DNA of 64,000 nt from Gordonia sp049847105 (GCF_049847105.1 NZ_JBNCNS010000001.1:310001-374000); one strand, 5' to 3'; shown: positions 1 to 8,820, counted from the stretch's first letter. Notes: generated by a model not told the origin, from the letters alone. A program made the numbers and translations.

Positions 1-384
1 TTCGAAGACCGCGTACCCGAGCACGATCGCCGGGTTGTCCTGCTTGCGGCCGAACGAGGCGACCAGCACCAGTGCGAGGCCACCGAGCGCACCCACGAGC
101 ATCAGCGGGGAGGCGAGTCCGACGTTCTGGTCGACCAGGAAGTAGGTTGCGATGGCCGAGATGGTCAGCACGCCGAGGGTGATCGCGGTCTTGGTGACCA
201 CATCGTCGATCGTCAGCTGGCGGGTGACCGGCGCGGCCGGACGCGTGTATGGATCGGTCTGCTGCCCCTGTTGATTCCACATGGCACCCTGACCGGCGGC
301 GGCCGCTCCGGCGCCGAAACCGGCGTAGCCGGTCTGGTTATCGCGGACGACGCCGCGCATAACCGGATTGCTGCTCTCTCGCAC
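1..384 (-). CDS. Bax inhibitor-1/YccA family membrane protein, N-terminal part (gene runs off the window)
   Basis: The visible 128 residues begin VRESSNPVMRGVVRDNQTGY, have a Gly/Ala/Gln-rich cytosolic leader, the phrase LTIDDVVTKTAITLG (about residues 68-82), and two hydrophobic stretches at about 80-96 and 101-121. This order is typical of actinobacterial Bax-inhibitor-1/YccA proteins, multi-pass membrane proteins whose exact role in bacteria is unclear. The GTG start at 384 is chosen because AAAGGAG lies six bases upstream and the homologous leader (RESSNPV) starts there. The gene is transcribed leftwards and its C-terminal two thirds lie outside the window. Confidence 0.85.
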   Translation of the reverse strand, partial: MRESSNPVMRGVVRDNQTGYAGFGAGAAAAGQGAMWNQQGQQTDPYTRPAAPVTRQLTIDDVVTKTAITLGVLTISAIATYFLVDQNVGLASPLMLVGALGGLALVLVASFGRKQDNPAIVLGYAVFE

Positions 385-418
385 GTACGTGCTCCTTTTG
401 CTTGTGGTGGCTGCCCTG

Positions 419-1180
419 TCAACGGGTACGACTGCTATCGAGTTCCGACTTTACCTTCTCTTGACTTTCGTGTCGTGCGACAGCCTCAGTGTCACCATTG
501 TCGAAACGCTGCCTGCCCAACCATGCACGCACGTCGCACGGCTCGCTCGCCGCCCCCAGAACGCCCATCGAAGCGCGTCCGAGGCAGACCGAACGCATCA
601 GGGATTCGGCGAGAGCCAGGTCATCGCCCCATGGCAGACCGGGCTTGGCGAGCATCAGCGACGCCACCCCGTGGGCCGCCGTCCAGAACTCGAGCACCAC
701 CTCGGTGACGTCGGACATCGGGAAGAAACCCTCGCCGGCCAGTTCGGTCACGGTCGCCGACATCCGGGCGAACGCGGAGGCCGCCAACACCTCGTCGACC
801 TTCGAGGCCCCGCCGGGAGGCGCCTGCCGAAACGCGAGCCGGTACAGAACGGGTGTCGACACCGCGAATCGCACGTAGGCCAACCCCTGCTGGAGAGCTC
901 GCTCGAGCGGGTCCTCGATGCCTTCTGACGCCTCACCCAGCACGCCGTCGAGCTGCTCGAAATATCGTGCGCACACCGCGTCGAGCAAGGCGTCCTTGTC
1001 GGCGAAGTGCAGATAGATAGACGGCGGGGTCACCCCCACGCGGCCGGCGACCGCCCGGATGGACACCGCGGCATCATCTCCCTCTTCGAGAAGAAGAGCG
1101 GTGGCCGAGGCGATGATCTCCTCGGCGAGGAGCTCACCGGACCCGCGGGGTGACCGGGTTCGTTTCGTCGAGCTGTGCAC
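419..1180 (-). CDS. TetR/AcrR family transcriptional regulator
   Basis: 253 residues. An N-terminal helix-turn-helix lies at about residues 20-65 (ASATALLLEEG, then SIRAVAGRVGVTPPSIYLHF), followed by a longer C-terminal ligand domain of the WHG type. The GTG at 1180 is chosen because CCAGGAGAACA lies directly upstream; an ATG-like start further up (1213) would deepen the overlap with the transporter gene. It overlaps the last 47 bases of the MMPL gene on the same strand, so the two are co-transcribed and probably translationally coupled. The usual logic would make it a repressor of that transporter operon, perhaps acting at the dyad at 3477-3496. Ligand unknown. Confidence 0.85.
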   Translation of the reverse strand: MHSSTKRTRSPRGSGELLAEEIIASATALLLEEGDDAAVSIRAVAGRVGVTPPSIYLHFADKDALLDAVCARYFEQLDGVLGEASEGIEDPLERALQQGLAYVRFAVSTPVLYRLAFRQAPPGGASKVDEVLAASAFARMSATVTELAGEGFFPMSDVTEVVLEFWTAAHGVASLMLAKPGLPWGDDLALAESLMRSVCLGRASMGVLGAASEPCDVRAWLGRQRFDNGDTEAVARHESQEKVKSELDSSRTR

Positions 1181-3449
1181 TGTTCTCCTGGGTCGACATC
1201 TGTCCTGAGGCATCGGTGTCGGATGGTTGCGGAACGACCGATTCCGACAACCCGATCCGATCGTGCAGGCGTCGGAGCGGGCCCGGGGCCCACCAGTTGG
1301 CGCGCCCGGCCAATCGCATGAACGCGGGCACGAGCACCATCCGGATCAGGGTCGCGTCCATCAGGACGGCAAGGGTCAGCCCCACACCGAACATACGCAT
1401 GAACGAGACCTCAGACGCTGCGATGCCGGCGAACACGATGCTCATCAGGAGCGCAGCCGCGGTCACCACCCGTCCGGTCCGGGCCAGGCCGACCGCCACC
1501 GCATGGTCGCTCGCCGCGCGACTTCCGTCCGATGCCAGCCACTCCTCCCGGATACGTCCGAGGAGAAAGACCTCGTAGTCCATGGACAGACCGAAAGCGA
1601 TGCAGAACATCAGTATCGGGATCGTCGCGACGAGGTAGCCGGTCGCGGTGGTACCCAACCCGCCGAGATGCCCGTCCTGGAAGAACCAGACCATCGCACC
1701 GAAGGTCGCGGTCAGCGACAGCACATTGAGGACGAGCGCCTTCAACGGCAGGACGACGCTGCCGGTGAACAGGAACAGCAGGATGAAGGTGGCGATCGCG
1801 ATGGTCGCCAGAACCCACGGCAGGTGATCGTAGATGGCATCGACCGTGTCCGCGTTGGTGGCCGCGAGGCCCGTGAACAGCACGTTCGCACCTTCCGGGA
1901 CAGCGACGTCACGCAACTGGTCGAGTTGCGCCAGACCGTCGTCCCGCATGGGCTCCAGATCGGTCGACACGGTGACGACGGAGACTTCGCCGCGCGTGTC
2001 GTCGGCGCTGCCGAGGGCGACCGATCGACCGTCGACGAACGTGCCCGCCGACGACATCGCCGAGTTCACCTGCGCAACCTTCGAGAGCGCTCCGGTGTAC
2101 CGGGCGAGAGCGGCTCGGTCGGAAACTCCCGAGGCGACGACGGTCACCGACGATGACAGGTTCTGCGGGTAGTCCTCCCGGATCTCCTGCTGGATCGCAT
2201 GCGACGACGCGGACGAGGGCAGCACCCGATCGTCGGGGAAACCGAAGCGGAGCCCGAAGAACGGCGCTCCCAGCACGAGGAGCAGTGCCGTCACCGCGAT
2301 GGCGGCGGGCACCGCGTGCCGGAGAACGAACTGCACCGATCGGTACCACCGGGTCTCCTCGATTGCCTGCGGCGTCGGCTCCCGTCGGCGGAAGAGCCTG
2401 CGGACCGGCCTGCGGACGTCGAGCGCGTCCACGCGGTCTCCGAGCACCAGCAGGATCGCCGGGGTCAAGATCAACGCGGCCAGCGAGGCGACCAGTACGA
2501 CGCCGATACCGGCATAGGCGAACGACCGTAGGAAGTACATCGGGAAGATCGCCAGAGCCGCGAGCGAGAGTGCGACGGTCACCGCCGAGAACGCCACGGT
2601 CCGCCCGGCCGTCGCCATCGTCGTCGCGATCGCGGTCGGACGTCGCGCACCCGCTGCGACCTCTTCGCGATATCGCGTCACGATCAACAGCGTGTAGTCG
2701 ATGGCCAACGCCAGCCCCATCGCGGTGGTGAGGTTCAGGGCGAAGATCGAGACATCGGCGAACTCCGCGATCAGGCGGAGCAATGCGAATGTGCCGACGA
2801 TCGCGACGATCCCGATGACCACTGGGAGCGCGGCCGCCACCAGGCCACCGAACACGACGATCAGGACGAGGAAACTGATCGGGATCGCGATCGCCTCGGC
2901 CTTGGCCAGGTCCTTCGTGGTCTGTGCGTTGACCTGACTGAACACCAGCCCCTGCCCGCCGACGCGGACGGAGATCCCCTGTTGCTCACCGGAGACCAGG
3001 TCGGCGATCTGCTCGGCACGCTCGGGCGCCAGCTCCTCGCCGCCGTCGAGGGTCGCGACGATCAGGGTCGATGTGGAGTCCCGGCTCACCAACCCCGGGG
3101 CCAGGTTCGGGTCCTGCCAGATCGACATGATCGGACGTTGCACATCATCGCGACGTTCGAGCTCGTCGACGATTCCGCCGCCGACCTCCCGTGCGATCGG
3201 ATCGGTCGCCATGTTCATCCCGGCCGGCCCGTCGAGTTTGATCACCACCTGCAGCCCGCCGCGATGGAAGGTCTCGTCGAGAACGCGGTCGGCGCGCGCC
3301 GACCCCGAGTTCGGATCGCTGTAGCCGCCGGCCAGCAGATGCTGGGCCGCCGTCGCGCCGTACAGACCCGCAAGCGCCAAGACCAGAACGGCGCCGGCAA
3401 GCACCGCCCTCGGCGCCCTGATGATCAGCCGGGTCAGTCCCGCCGACAT
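1134..3449 (-). CDS. MMPL/RND family transporter
   Basis: 771 residues, within the usual size for a single-chain MMPL transporter. It has the two-repeat architecture: TM1 near the N-terminus, an extracytoplasmic porter loop, a block of five TM helices, then the same again. Each half carries the proton-relay Asp-Tyr pair (GLALAIDYTLLIV in the first half, AFGLSMDYEVFLLGRIREEW in the second), as in mycobacterial MmpL proteins, which export lipids or small molecules across the inner membrane. The ATG at 3449 follows GGGAG at a five-base spacing and is preferred to the in-frame GTG at 3461. The TetR gene follows with overlap. The substrate is unknown; co-orientation with a DUF2236 oxygenase upstream hints at a hydrophobic compound. 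Confidence 0.9.
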   Translation of the reverse strand: MSAGLTRLIIRAPRAVLAGAVLVLALAGLYGATAAQHLLAGGYSDPNSGSARADRVLDETFHRGGLQVVIKLDGPAGMNMATDPIAREVGGGIVDELERRDDVQRPIMSIWQDPNLAPGLVSRDSTSTLIVATLDGGEELAPERAEQIADLVSGEQQGISVRVGGQGLVFSQVNAQTTKDLAKAEAIAIPISFLVLIVVFGGLVAAALPVVIGIVAIVGTFALLRLIAEFADVSIFALNLTTAMGLALAIDYTLLIVTRYREEVAAGARRPTAIATTMATAGRTVAFSAVTVALSLAALAIFPMYFLRSFAYAGIGVVLVASLAALILTPAILLVLGDRVDALDVRRPVRRLFRRREPTPQAIEETRWYRSVQFVLRHAVPAAIAVTALLLVLGAPFFGLRFGFPDDRVLPSSASSHAIQQEIREDYPQNLSSSVTVVASGVSDRAALARYTGALSKVAQVNSAMSSAGTFVDGRSVALGSADDTRGEVSVVTVSTDLEPMRDDGLAQLDQLRDVAVPEGANVLFTGLAATNADTVDAIYDHLPWVLATIAIATFILLFLFTGSVVLPLKALVLNVLSLTATFGAMVWFFQDGHLGGLGTTATGYLVATIPILMFCIAFGLSMDYEVFLLGRIREEWLASDGSRAASDHAVAVGLARTGRVVTAAALLMSIVFAGIAASEVSFMRMFGVGLTLAVLMDATLIRMVLVPAFMRLAGRANWWAPGPLRRLHDRIGLSESVVPQPSDTDASGQMSTQENSAQLDETNPVTPRVR

Positions 3450-3476
3450 ACGCTCTCCCACCGGTCGCTTATCGGC

Positions 3477-3496
3477 GTTAAGTTATCAACATTAAC
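3477..3496. promoter_or_regulatory. AT-rich dyad, candidate TetR operator of the MMPL-TetR operon
   Basis: GTTAAGTTATCAACATTAAC has outer arms GTTAA/TTAAC and inner arms GTT/AAC, offset by one base. It lies 28-47 bases upstream of the MMPL start and is the only strongly AT-rich stretch nearby. It overlaps the stop codon of the DUF2236 gene. Assigning it to the downstream TetR protein is inference. Confidence 0.45.
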
Positions 3497-4691
3497 CGAC
3501 TTCGGTCAACGGCCCGGAGTCCAGAGCGGGCATCCCGAGACCTCGGCGTACCGTCCGCAGTTCCCGACGGACGACGGCGGTCTCCGAACCCAGCAGACCG
3601 GTCGCACGCAACACCTCGCGCAGGCGAACGGCCGGCCGGGCCACGTCCACCAGGTGGTGCAGCGGAGTCCGGCGCAACCCCATGGCCCCCGCCGCCGGTT
3701 GTTCCATCCAGCGGGTGCTGATCGACGAGAACGACGTGGAGAGAACCGGTTTGATCACGAGCCCCATCATCGACACCACCGGCCCGGGCAGCGGGATCGC
3801 GTTCTGCAGATCGAAGCCGTCCCGCAACAGAGCACGGGTCAAGGTCTTCGAGACCGCATCGGGTTCCAGCTCGAACTGGGCCGCGACGGCGAACAGTTCA
3901 CGGGCCCCGACGAAGTCGGCCGGCAACCATCGGTCGTCGACGCCGATCACCCAGCCGATCCATCGCCAGAGATGGGTGATCGCCTCTCGCTCGGCGCTGC
4001 TGTAGTGGATTCCCAGGTCGCGCGCGACGATCAGGGGTAGCACGAGAAATCCCCCGCCGATGGTCAGGGCCGAATAGGTCTGGTTGATCGGCACACCCCA
4101 GGAGTCGGTGTCCCAGACCTCCCCCGTGCCACCCCGGTCGGCCAGTAGATGGTCACGGATCAACGCATGCAGCAAGCGGATCCGAATGGTCGCCACCCAC
4201 CCGGGGGCGCCCGGACGCATGGCCCCCGGCGCGGTCGCCTCGGCCACCCAACGGGCCGTGTTCTGGACCCGCTCGAGCGTCCCGTCGCCGAGCCGGCCCG
4301 TGGCGGCCAAGGGCCTGACGAACCCCTGCGCCTTGTACCCATAGATCAGCGATTGATACAGCGTCGACGACTGCAGCGTGCCGAACCGCCACCACGCACG
4401 CGCACCGGCTTCCGCCAGCGCACGGTCGAACCACGGCGGAGGCTCACTCGCCGACCGCATCAGATCCGCGAGCGTCGACAACGTTTCCGGACCGTCGGCG
4501 CCGGCCTCTACGGACGCGAGCAACGGCATCCACGAGACGCCGCGTTCGTGCATCTGCATGATCACTGCATCCGCGAGCGCATCGGATCGCGACAGACCGA
4601 CCTCGAGGCGATCAACCATCTCGGGGTGACGCTGCCGGACCGCATCCCAGTTGCGCGCCCCGGTGACCGACGCGGCGTCCATACCACCCAT
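3492..4691 (-). CDS. DUF2236 / MpaB-type haem oxygenase (latex-clearing-protein-like)
   Basis: About 399 residues, matching the DUF2236 family that includes the b-type cytochrome rubber oxygenase Lcp. The core has RVQNTARWVAEAT, then GWVATIRIRLLHALIRDHL, where the His of RLLHA corresponds to the haem-axial histidine of Lcp, then WGVPINQTYSALTI and WRWIGWVIGVDDRWLP. No signal peptide is visible, unlike secreted Lcp proteins, so a cytoplasmic or membrane-associated role is likelier; the substrate cannot be read from sequence. The start is uncertain: ATG at 4691 or 4682, or a TTG at 4718 with a GGATGG box. It lies 42 bases upstream of the MMPL gene on the same strand and could share its transcript. 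Confidence 0.8.
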   Translation of the reverse strand: MGGMDAASVTGARNWDAVRQRHPEMVDRLEVGLSRSDALADAVIMQMHERGVSWMPLLASVEAGADGPETLSTLADLMRSASEPPPWFDRALAEAGARAWWRFGTLQSSTLYQSLIYGYKAQGFVRPLAATGRLGDGTLERVQNTARWVAEATAPGAMRPGAPGWVATIRIRLLHALIRDHLLADRGGTGEVWDTDSWGVPINQTYSALTIGGGFLVLPLIVARDLGIHYSSAEREAITHLWRWIGWVIGVDDRWLPADFVGARELFAVAAQFELEPDAVSKTLTRALLRDGFDLQNAIPLPGPVVSMMGLVIKPVLSTSFSSISTRWMEQPAAGAMGLRRTPLHHLVDVARPAVRLREVLRATGLLGSETAVVRRELRTVRRGLGMPALDSGPLTEVG

Positions 4692-4816
4692 GGTGACCAC
4701 TGCATGTGCGCAGGTCAAGCACCATCCGGCGATGGCGGACGAGCGTGTCGTGTGGGTCGCTCGGTGCAGTCGACCGCTCCAGTGACGATCTCACCGAGTC
4801 GGCAGACAAGGCGGGT

Positions 4817-4830
4817 TGGAACGTGTTCTA
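4817..4830. promoter_or_regulatory. KstR-type operator
   Basis: TGGAACGTGTTCTA fits the published KstR consensus TnnAACnnGTTnnA exactly and has perfect inner arms GAAC/GTTC. KstR is the TetR-family repressor of cholesterol catabolism in mycolic-acid actinobacteria. The site lies 42 bases upstream of the phosphotransferase gene at 4872 and in the intergenic space shared with the DUF2236 gene. No kstR gene is in the window, so the assignment rests on the motif alone. Confidence 0.55.
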
Positions 4831-4871
4831 ATTCTGTCCGCCCCACCCGCACTCGTCCGATGGATGGCCTT

Positions 4872-5990
4872 ATGCCGGATACCGATTCAGCAGACCCCAA
4901 CGAGGTCGCACGCCCAACATCGTCGCGCCGCGACCCCGACTGGCTTCGCGCCCGTCTCGACGACTGGTTGAACACCGTCGTCGACTCGCCGGTGACCGTC
5001 ACCCGGCTGGAGATCCCGTCGGCGAACGGGATGTCCAGCGAGACGATCGTCCTCGACGCCCTGTGGGATGAGACCGAACACCAGCTCGTGGTCCGCGTCG
5101 CCCCACTCGCCGTGAGCGATCCGGTCTTCCCCAGCTATGACCTCGACGGCCAGTTCCGGATCATCGGCCACGTGGCCGCGAGTACGTATGTGGCCCTTCC
5201 GAAACTCTATTGGTCCGAACCCGACCCCCGCCCGCTCGGCGCCCCGTTCTTCATCATGGGACGCGTCGACGGCCAGGTGCCGCCGGACGTGATGCCCTAC
5301 ACCTTCGGCTCGTGGGTGACCGAGGCGACACCCGAACAGCGGACGACATTGACCGAGAAGACGATCGAGACGCTGGCGATGATCCACTCCGCGCCCGTGC
5401 CGCGTGAGTTGCTGGATCAGCCCGGCCCGGGAGAGACCCCGCTACGCGCCCACATCCGACGGTTGCGCGAGTTCTACTCGTGGGCATCGGACGGCCGGGC
5501 CGGATCGGGTTTGATCGAGCGCGGGTTCGCCTGGGTCGACGAGAACGTCCCGGAAGAGACTGATCCCGTGCTGTCGTGGGGTGACGCCCGGATCGGCAAC
5601 ATCATCTATCAGGACTTCGCTCCGGCCGCGGTACTCGACTGGGAGATGGCGACGTACGGGCCGCGTGAGCTGGACGTCGCGTGGATGATCTTCCTGCACC
5701 GGTTCTTCCAGGATCTGGCCGAGATGGCCGGCCTGCCCGGGCTGCCCGATTTCCTGCGTCGTGACGAGGTGGCCGAGGCATACAGCCGCCAGAGCGGGCA
5801 TCAGCCACTCGACCTCGACTTCTACATCACCTATGCGGCCCTCATCCATGCCGTGGTCATGTACCGGATCCAGTCACGTGCAATTCATTTCGGCCAGGCC
5901 GAAGAACCCGCCGACCCGGACGACATGATCCTGCACCGCGCGACCCTCGAAGCCATGCTCGAGGGCACCTACTGGGAGAAGGTCGACTGA
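4872..5990 (+). CDS. Phosphotransferase family protein (APH/ACAD10-like kinase fold), copy A
   Basis: 372 residues, a usual length for aminoglycoside-phosphotransferase-fold enzymes. Seen: N-lobe ATP site region (LVVRVAPL), catalytic loop LSWGDARIGNIIY where Asp takes the place of the catalytic HxD aspartate and Asn binds metal, and metal-binding AAVLDWEMATYGPRELDVAW. In actinobacteria many such proteins act on lipid or acyl-CoA-related metabolites rather than antibiotics; the substrate is not readable. ATG 4872 or ATG 4860 could start the protein. The stop codon abuts the ATG of the next gene (TGAATG). It is preceded by a KstR-type site and is the first gene of a plus-strand run. A diverged second copy of this gene and its partner occurs at 60370-62551. 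Confidence 0.85.
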   Translation: MPDTDSADPNEVARPTSSRRDPDWLRARLDDWLNTVVDSPVTVTRLEIPSANGMSSETIVLDALWDETEHQLVVRVAPLAVSDPVFPSYDLDGQFRIIGHVAASTYVALPKLYWSEPDPRPLGAPFFIMGRVDGQVPPDVMPYTFGSWVTEATPEQRTTLTEKTIETLAMIHSAPVPRELLDQPGPGETPLRAHIRRLREFYSWASDGRAGSGLIERGFAWVDENVPEETDPVLSWGDARIGNIIYQDFAPAAVLDWEMATYGPRELDVAWMIFLHRFFQDLAEMAGLPGLPDFLRRDEVAEAYSRQSGHQPLDLDFYITYAALIHAVVMYRIQSRAIHFGQAEEPADPDDMILHRATLEAMLEGTYWEKVD

Positions 5991-7112
5991 ATGCTGTCAC
6001 CGATGGACGACTACCCCATCCATCAGGTCGCCGAGGTGATCCGGCACGTCCAGACCTCCGACCGCAACTTCTACGACCGCTACTACTTCAATTGCCATGG
6101 GCCGGAATCCGACTCACCATGGCTCATCGTCGGGCTGGGGGTCTATCCCAATCTCGGCGTCACCGATTGTTTCGCCGTGGTTCGTCACCACGACGAGCAC
6201 ATCGTGGTCCGAGCGTCACGCGCCCTCGGAGCCGACCGCGGCGACCTGCGGGTGGGCCCGTTCACCATCGAGATCCTCGACGGCCTACAGCGTCTGCGTG
6301 TGGCCCTCGACGCCGGCCACGGCGACCTCTCCTTCGACCTCATCTTCGACGCCACCGGTCCCGCTGCCCTCGAACCGCGGCATTTCCTCAGGCAGGTCGA
6401 GCGTGTCACCTTCGACACGCAGCGTTTCGTCCAGGTGGGCAAGTGGTCCGGCGAACTGACCGTCGACGGTAAGCGATTCGAGGTCGAGCCGGACGGCTGG
6501 CGTGGCAATCGTGACCGCTCGTGGGGCGTCCGCCCGGTGGGCGAGGCCGAACCGCCCGGGCGCCGGGCCGATGCCAACGTCTCGGGGACGTTCTTCTGGA
6601 TCTATTCGGTGATGGAGTTCGCCGAGCACTCGATCGTGGTGGTCATCCAGGAGACCGAGACCGGCGAGCGGGTGATGGACGATGCACGGCGGGTCTGGCG
6701 CGACCCGGACCGGGAACCCGAATGGCTCGGACACGTCTCACACCGGATCACCTTCATCCCAGGCACGCGTGAGACGGCGGAGGCAACCCTGACATTCACA
6801 CGGCCGTCGGGCACGGTCACCACCGTCACCTGCCACCCGCAGCTCGCCAACTACCTGGCGTTCGGCACCGGTTACGGACTCGAACCCGACTGGCGGCACG
6901 GCATGTGGCAGGGCGATCTGAAGGTCGAGGATCTGCACCTGCAGGTGTCCGAACTCGATCCGACCATGAAGATGTTCTGCGTCACCGACCATTACGCCCG
7001 TTTCGCCCTGTTCGACGGCGAGACAGAGGAAATCGGTGATGGTCTGTTCGAATTCGCCGCGATCGGACCGCACCAACAGTACTGTTTCAGCGAGTACACT
7101 GACCCGGCCTGA
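5991..7112 (+). CDS. DUF7064/7065-like beta-rich protein of unknown function, copy A
   Basis: 373 residues without signal peptide or membrane segment, rich in alternating beta-type sequence. Landmarks shared with the protein at 61436-62551: a start region with NFYDRYYFNCHG, WLIVGLGVYPNLGVTDCFAVV, then VDGKRFEVEPDGWRGNRDRS followed by WGVRPVGE. The other copy has VIDGDRIDIDPQRWWFGRDH followed by SWGVRNG. This resembles lipocalin-like two-domain proteins (AttH/CrtC type); the Pfam assignment is from memory. Translation starts directly after the phosphotransferase stop, so the two are coupled. Repeated pairing with a phosphotransferase suggests a shared substrate. An alternative ATG is at 6003. 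Confidence 0.7.
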   Translation: MLSPMDDYPIHQVAEVIRHVQTSDRNFYDRYYFNCHGPESDSPWLIVGLGVYPNLGVTDCFAVVRHHDEHIVVRASRALGADRGDLRVGPFTIEILDGLQRLRVALDAGHGDLSFDLIFDATGPAALEPRHFLRQVERVTFDTQRFVQVGKWSGELTVDGKRFEVEPDGWRGNRDRSWGVRPVGEAEPPGRRADANVSGTFFWIYSVMEFAEHSIVVVIQETETGERVMDDARRVWRDPDREPEWLGHVSHRITFIPGTRETAEATLTFTRPSGTVTTVTCHPQLANYLAFGTGYGLEPDWRHGMWQGDLKVEDLHLQVSELDPTMKMFCVTDHYARFALFDGETEEIGDGLFEFAAIGPHQQYCFSEYTDPA

Positions 7113-7149
7113 ACAGCTCACAGGCATCGTCTGCCGAGGGGAATCGATC

Positions 7150-8691
7150 ATGGCGGGTACGCCATTTGCCGGTCTGTCACGTCGCGAGTTCCTCGCCCGG
7201 GTGGGTGCGGTCGGAGGCGGCACCCTACTGACCTCGTGGGCCGCGCCGATCATCGACCGGGCGTACGCGTCGGCCGATCCGGCCGGTACCGGATCGCTCG
7301 AGGACATCGAGCACATCGTCCTGTTCATGCAGGAGAATCGGTCGTTCGACCATTACTTCGGAACCTATTCCGGGGTAAGGGGTTTCGGCGAGAAGTCAGC
7401 GGTCTGGAAGCAGCGCGGCTGGGCGCCCGGCGTCGGACCGACGAGCCGCGGCCACACCATGCCGTTCCGGCTCGACACCCGCAACGACGCGAACCTCGAC
7501 GGCGAGTGCATCAACGATCCCGACCACTCATGGGAGGGGATGCACCGATCGTGGAACGGCGGACGCAACGACGGTTGGCTGCCGATGTCGATCGAGTCCG
7601 TCGGGCCGGCCAACGCCCCCGCACTGATGGGCTACTACGAGCGGGAGGACATCCCCGTCCACCGATCGCTCGCCGAGGCGTTCACGCTGTGCGACAACTA
7701 CCACTGCTCGGTCCTCGGGCCCACGGATCCCAACCGCCTCTACTGGATGAGTGCGAGTATCGACCCGACGGGCGCTCACGGCGGCCCACTTCTCGAAACC
7801 CCCACGCTGATACCGAAGTTCGTCTACTCCTGGCGCACCATGCCGGAGAATCTGCGCGACGCCGGGGTGAGCTGGAAGATCTACAACAACCGGGATCTCG
7901 GACCGGTGTCGTCGGTGGCCCTGGACGGGATGATGGGGTGCTTCAAGCAGGCGCAGAACCCCGGCTCGGAACTGGCGCAACGCGGTATCGCGCCGACTTA
8001 CCCCAATGACTTCGCCGCCGACGTGGCGGCCGATCGTCTGCCGAAGGTCTCCTGGGTGATCCCGTCAGCGATCAACTGTGAGCACCCGGCCCTCCCCGCC
8101 GCCCTCGGTGCCGTGGGAATCGTCGAACTCCTCAACATCCTCACCTCCAACCCGGCGGTGTGGGAGAAAACCGCCCTCATCATCTCCTACGATGAGAACG
8201 GCGGGTTCTTCGATCACGTGACCCCGCCGACGCCGCCGGCGGGGACCGCAGGCGAGTTCGTCAGCGTGCCCGACATCGCGAAGGTGCCGTCGTCGAAGGG
8301 CATCCGCGGTCCGATCGGCTTAGGTTACCGGGTCCCCTGCTTCGTGATCTCGCCGTACAGCCGGGGTGGCCTGGTGGCATCGGAGACCTACGACCACACC
8401 TCACAACTCCGGTTGATCGAGCAACGCTTCGGTGTCGACGTCCCCAATCTGACGCCGTGGCGCCGGAAGACCGTCGGCGACATGACGTCCGCGTTCGACT
8501 TCGCCCACCGGCCCAACGCGGCTCGTCCGCGATTCGGTGACCCGGTTCCCGGGGCCCAGAACGCGCTGATCGGCTGCGGCCCCAACGTCGCGGCGGGCAC
8601 TCTGGGGCGTGGGCGCCCCTATCCCGTTCCGCCCAACCGCATGCCCCGGCAGCAACCCGGGACCAGAAGGGCGCCCAGCGGAATCGTCTGA
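7150..8691 (+). CDS. Tat-exported phospholipase C (bacterial phosphoesterase family)
   Basis: 513 residues, typical of PlcA/B/C-type enzymes, which hydrolyse phosphatidylcholine or sphingomyelin outside the membrane. A twin-arginine signal LSRREFLARVGAVGGG opens the protein and a cleavage site lies near AYASA. The catalytic signature HIVLFMQENRSFDHYFGTY follows at about residues 59-77, with later metal/active-site motifs CSVLGPTDPNR, IISYDENGGFFDHV and VISPYSRGG. GAGGGG sits seven bases before the ATG at 7150. It follows the DUF7064-like gene by 37 bases on the same strand, so it may belong to the same transcript. Confidence 0.93.
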   Translation: MAGTPFAGLSRREFLARVGAVGGGTLLTSWAAPIIDRAYASADPAGTGSLEDIEHIVLFMQENRSFDHYFGTYSGVRGFGEKSAVWKQRGWAPGVGPTSRGHTMPFRLDTRNDANLDGECINDPDHSWEGMHRSWNGGRNDGWLPMSIESVGPANAPALMGYYEREDIPVHRSLAEAFTLCDNYHCSVLGPTDPNRLYWMSASIDPTGAHGGPLLETPTLIPKFVYSWRTMPENLRDAGVSWKIYNNRDLGPVSSVALDGMMGCFKQAQNPGSELAQRGIAPTYPNDFAADVAADRLPKVSWVIPSAINCEHPALPAALGAVGIVELLNILTSNPAVWEKTALIISYDENGGFFDHVTPPTPPAGTAGEFVSVPDIAKVPSSKGIRGPIGLGYRVPCFVISPYSRGGLVASETYDHTSQLRLIEQRFGVDVPNLTPWRRKTVGDMTSAFDFAHRPNAARPRFGDPVPGAQNALIGCGPNVAAGTLGRGRPYPVPPNRMPRQQPGTRRAPSGIV

Positions 8692-8803
8692 TCGTCCCAA
8701 AGGTTTGTCGTCACGCCCTGAGCCGTCAGATCCGTGGCTGTGACGGTGCCGCCGGAGCGGCGATTGACACGTCCACCCCAACCTAGCCGGGCAGGCACGC
8801 CCG

Positions 8804-8820
8804 CGAACACAGTGTGTTCG
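8804..8820. promoter_or_regulatory. Perfect 17-base palindrome upstream of the multicopper oxidase
   Basis: CGAACACAGTGTGTTCG has two perfect 8-base arms around one central base. It lies about 90 bases upstream of the multicopper oxidase start, in an otherwise empty 219-base gap (8692-8910). It has the size and symmetry of an operator for a dimeric repressor. It does not look like a CsoR copper site, which is C/G-run based. Confidence 0.5.

Noticed and set aside
4149..4871. 240-codon N-terminal extension of the phosphotransferase
   Set aside because: It is antisense to the DUF2236 gene, Arg/His-rich and shadow-like; the family starts at 4860-4872.
4872..5990. Aminoglycoside resistance phosphotransferase
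   Set aside because: Only the general fold matches; pairing with a DUF7064-like gene and a KstR-type site point to metabolism.
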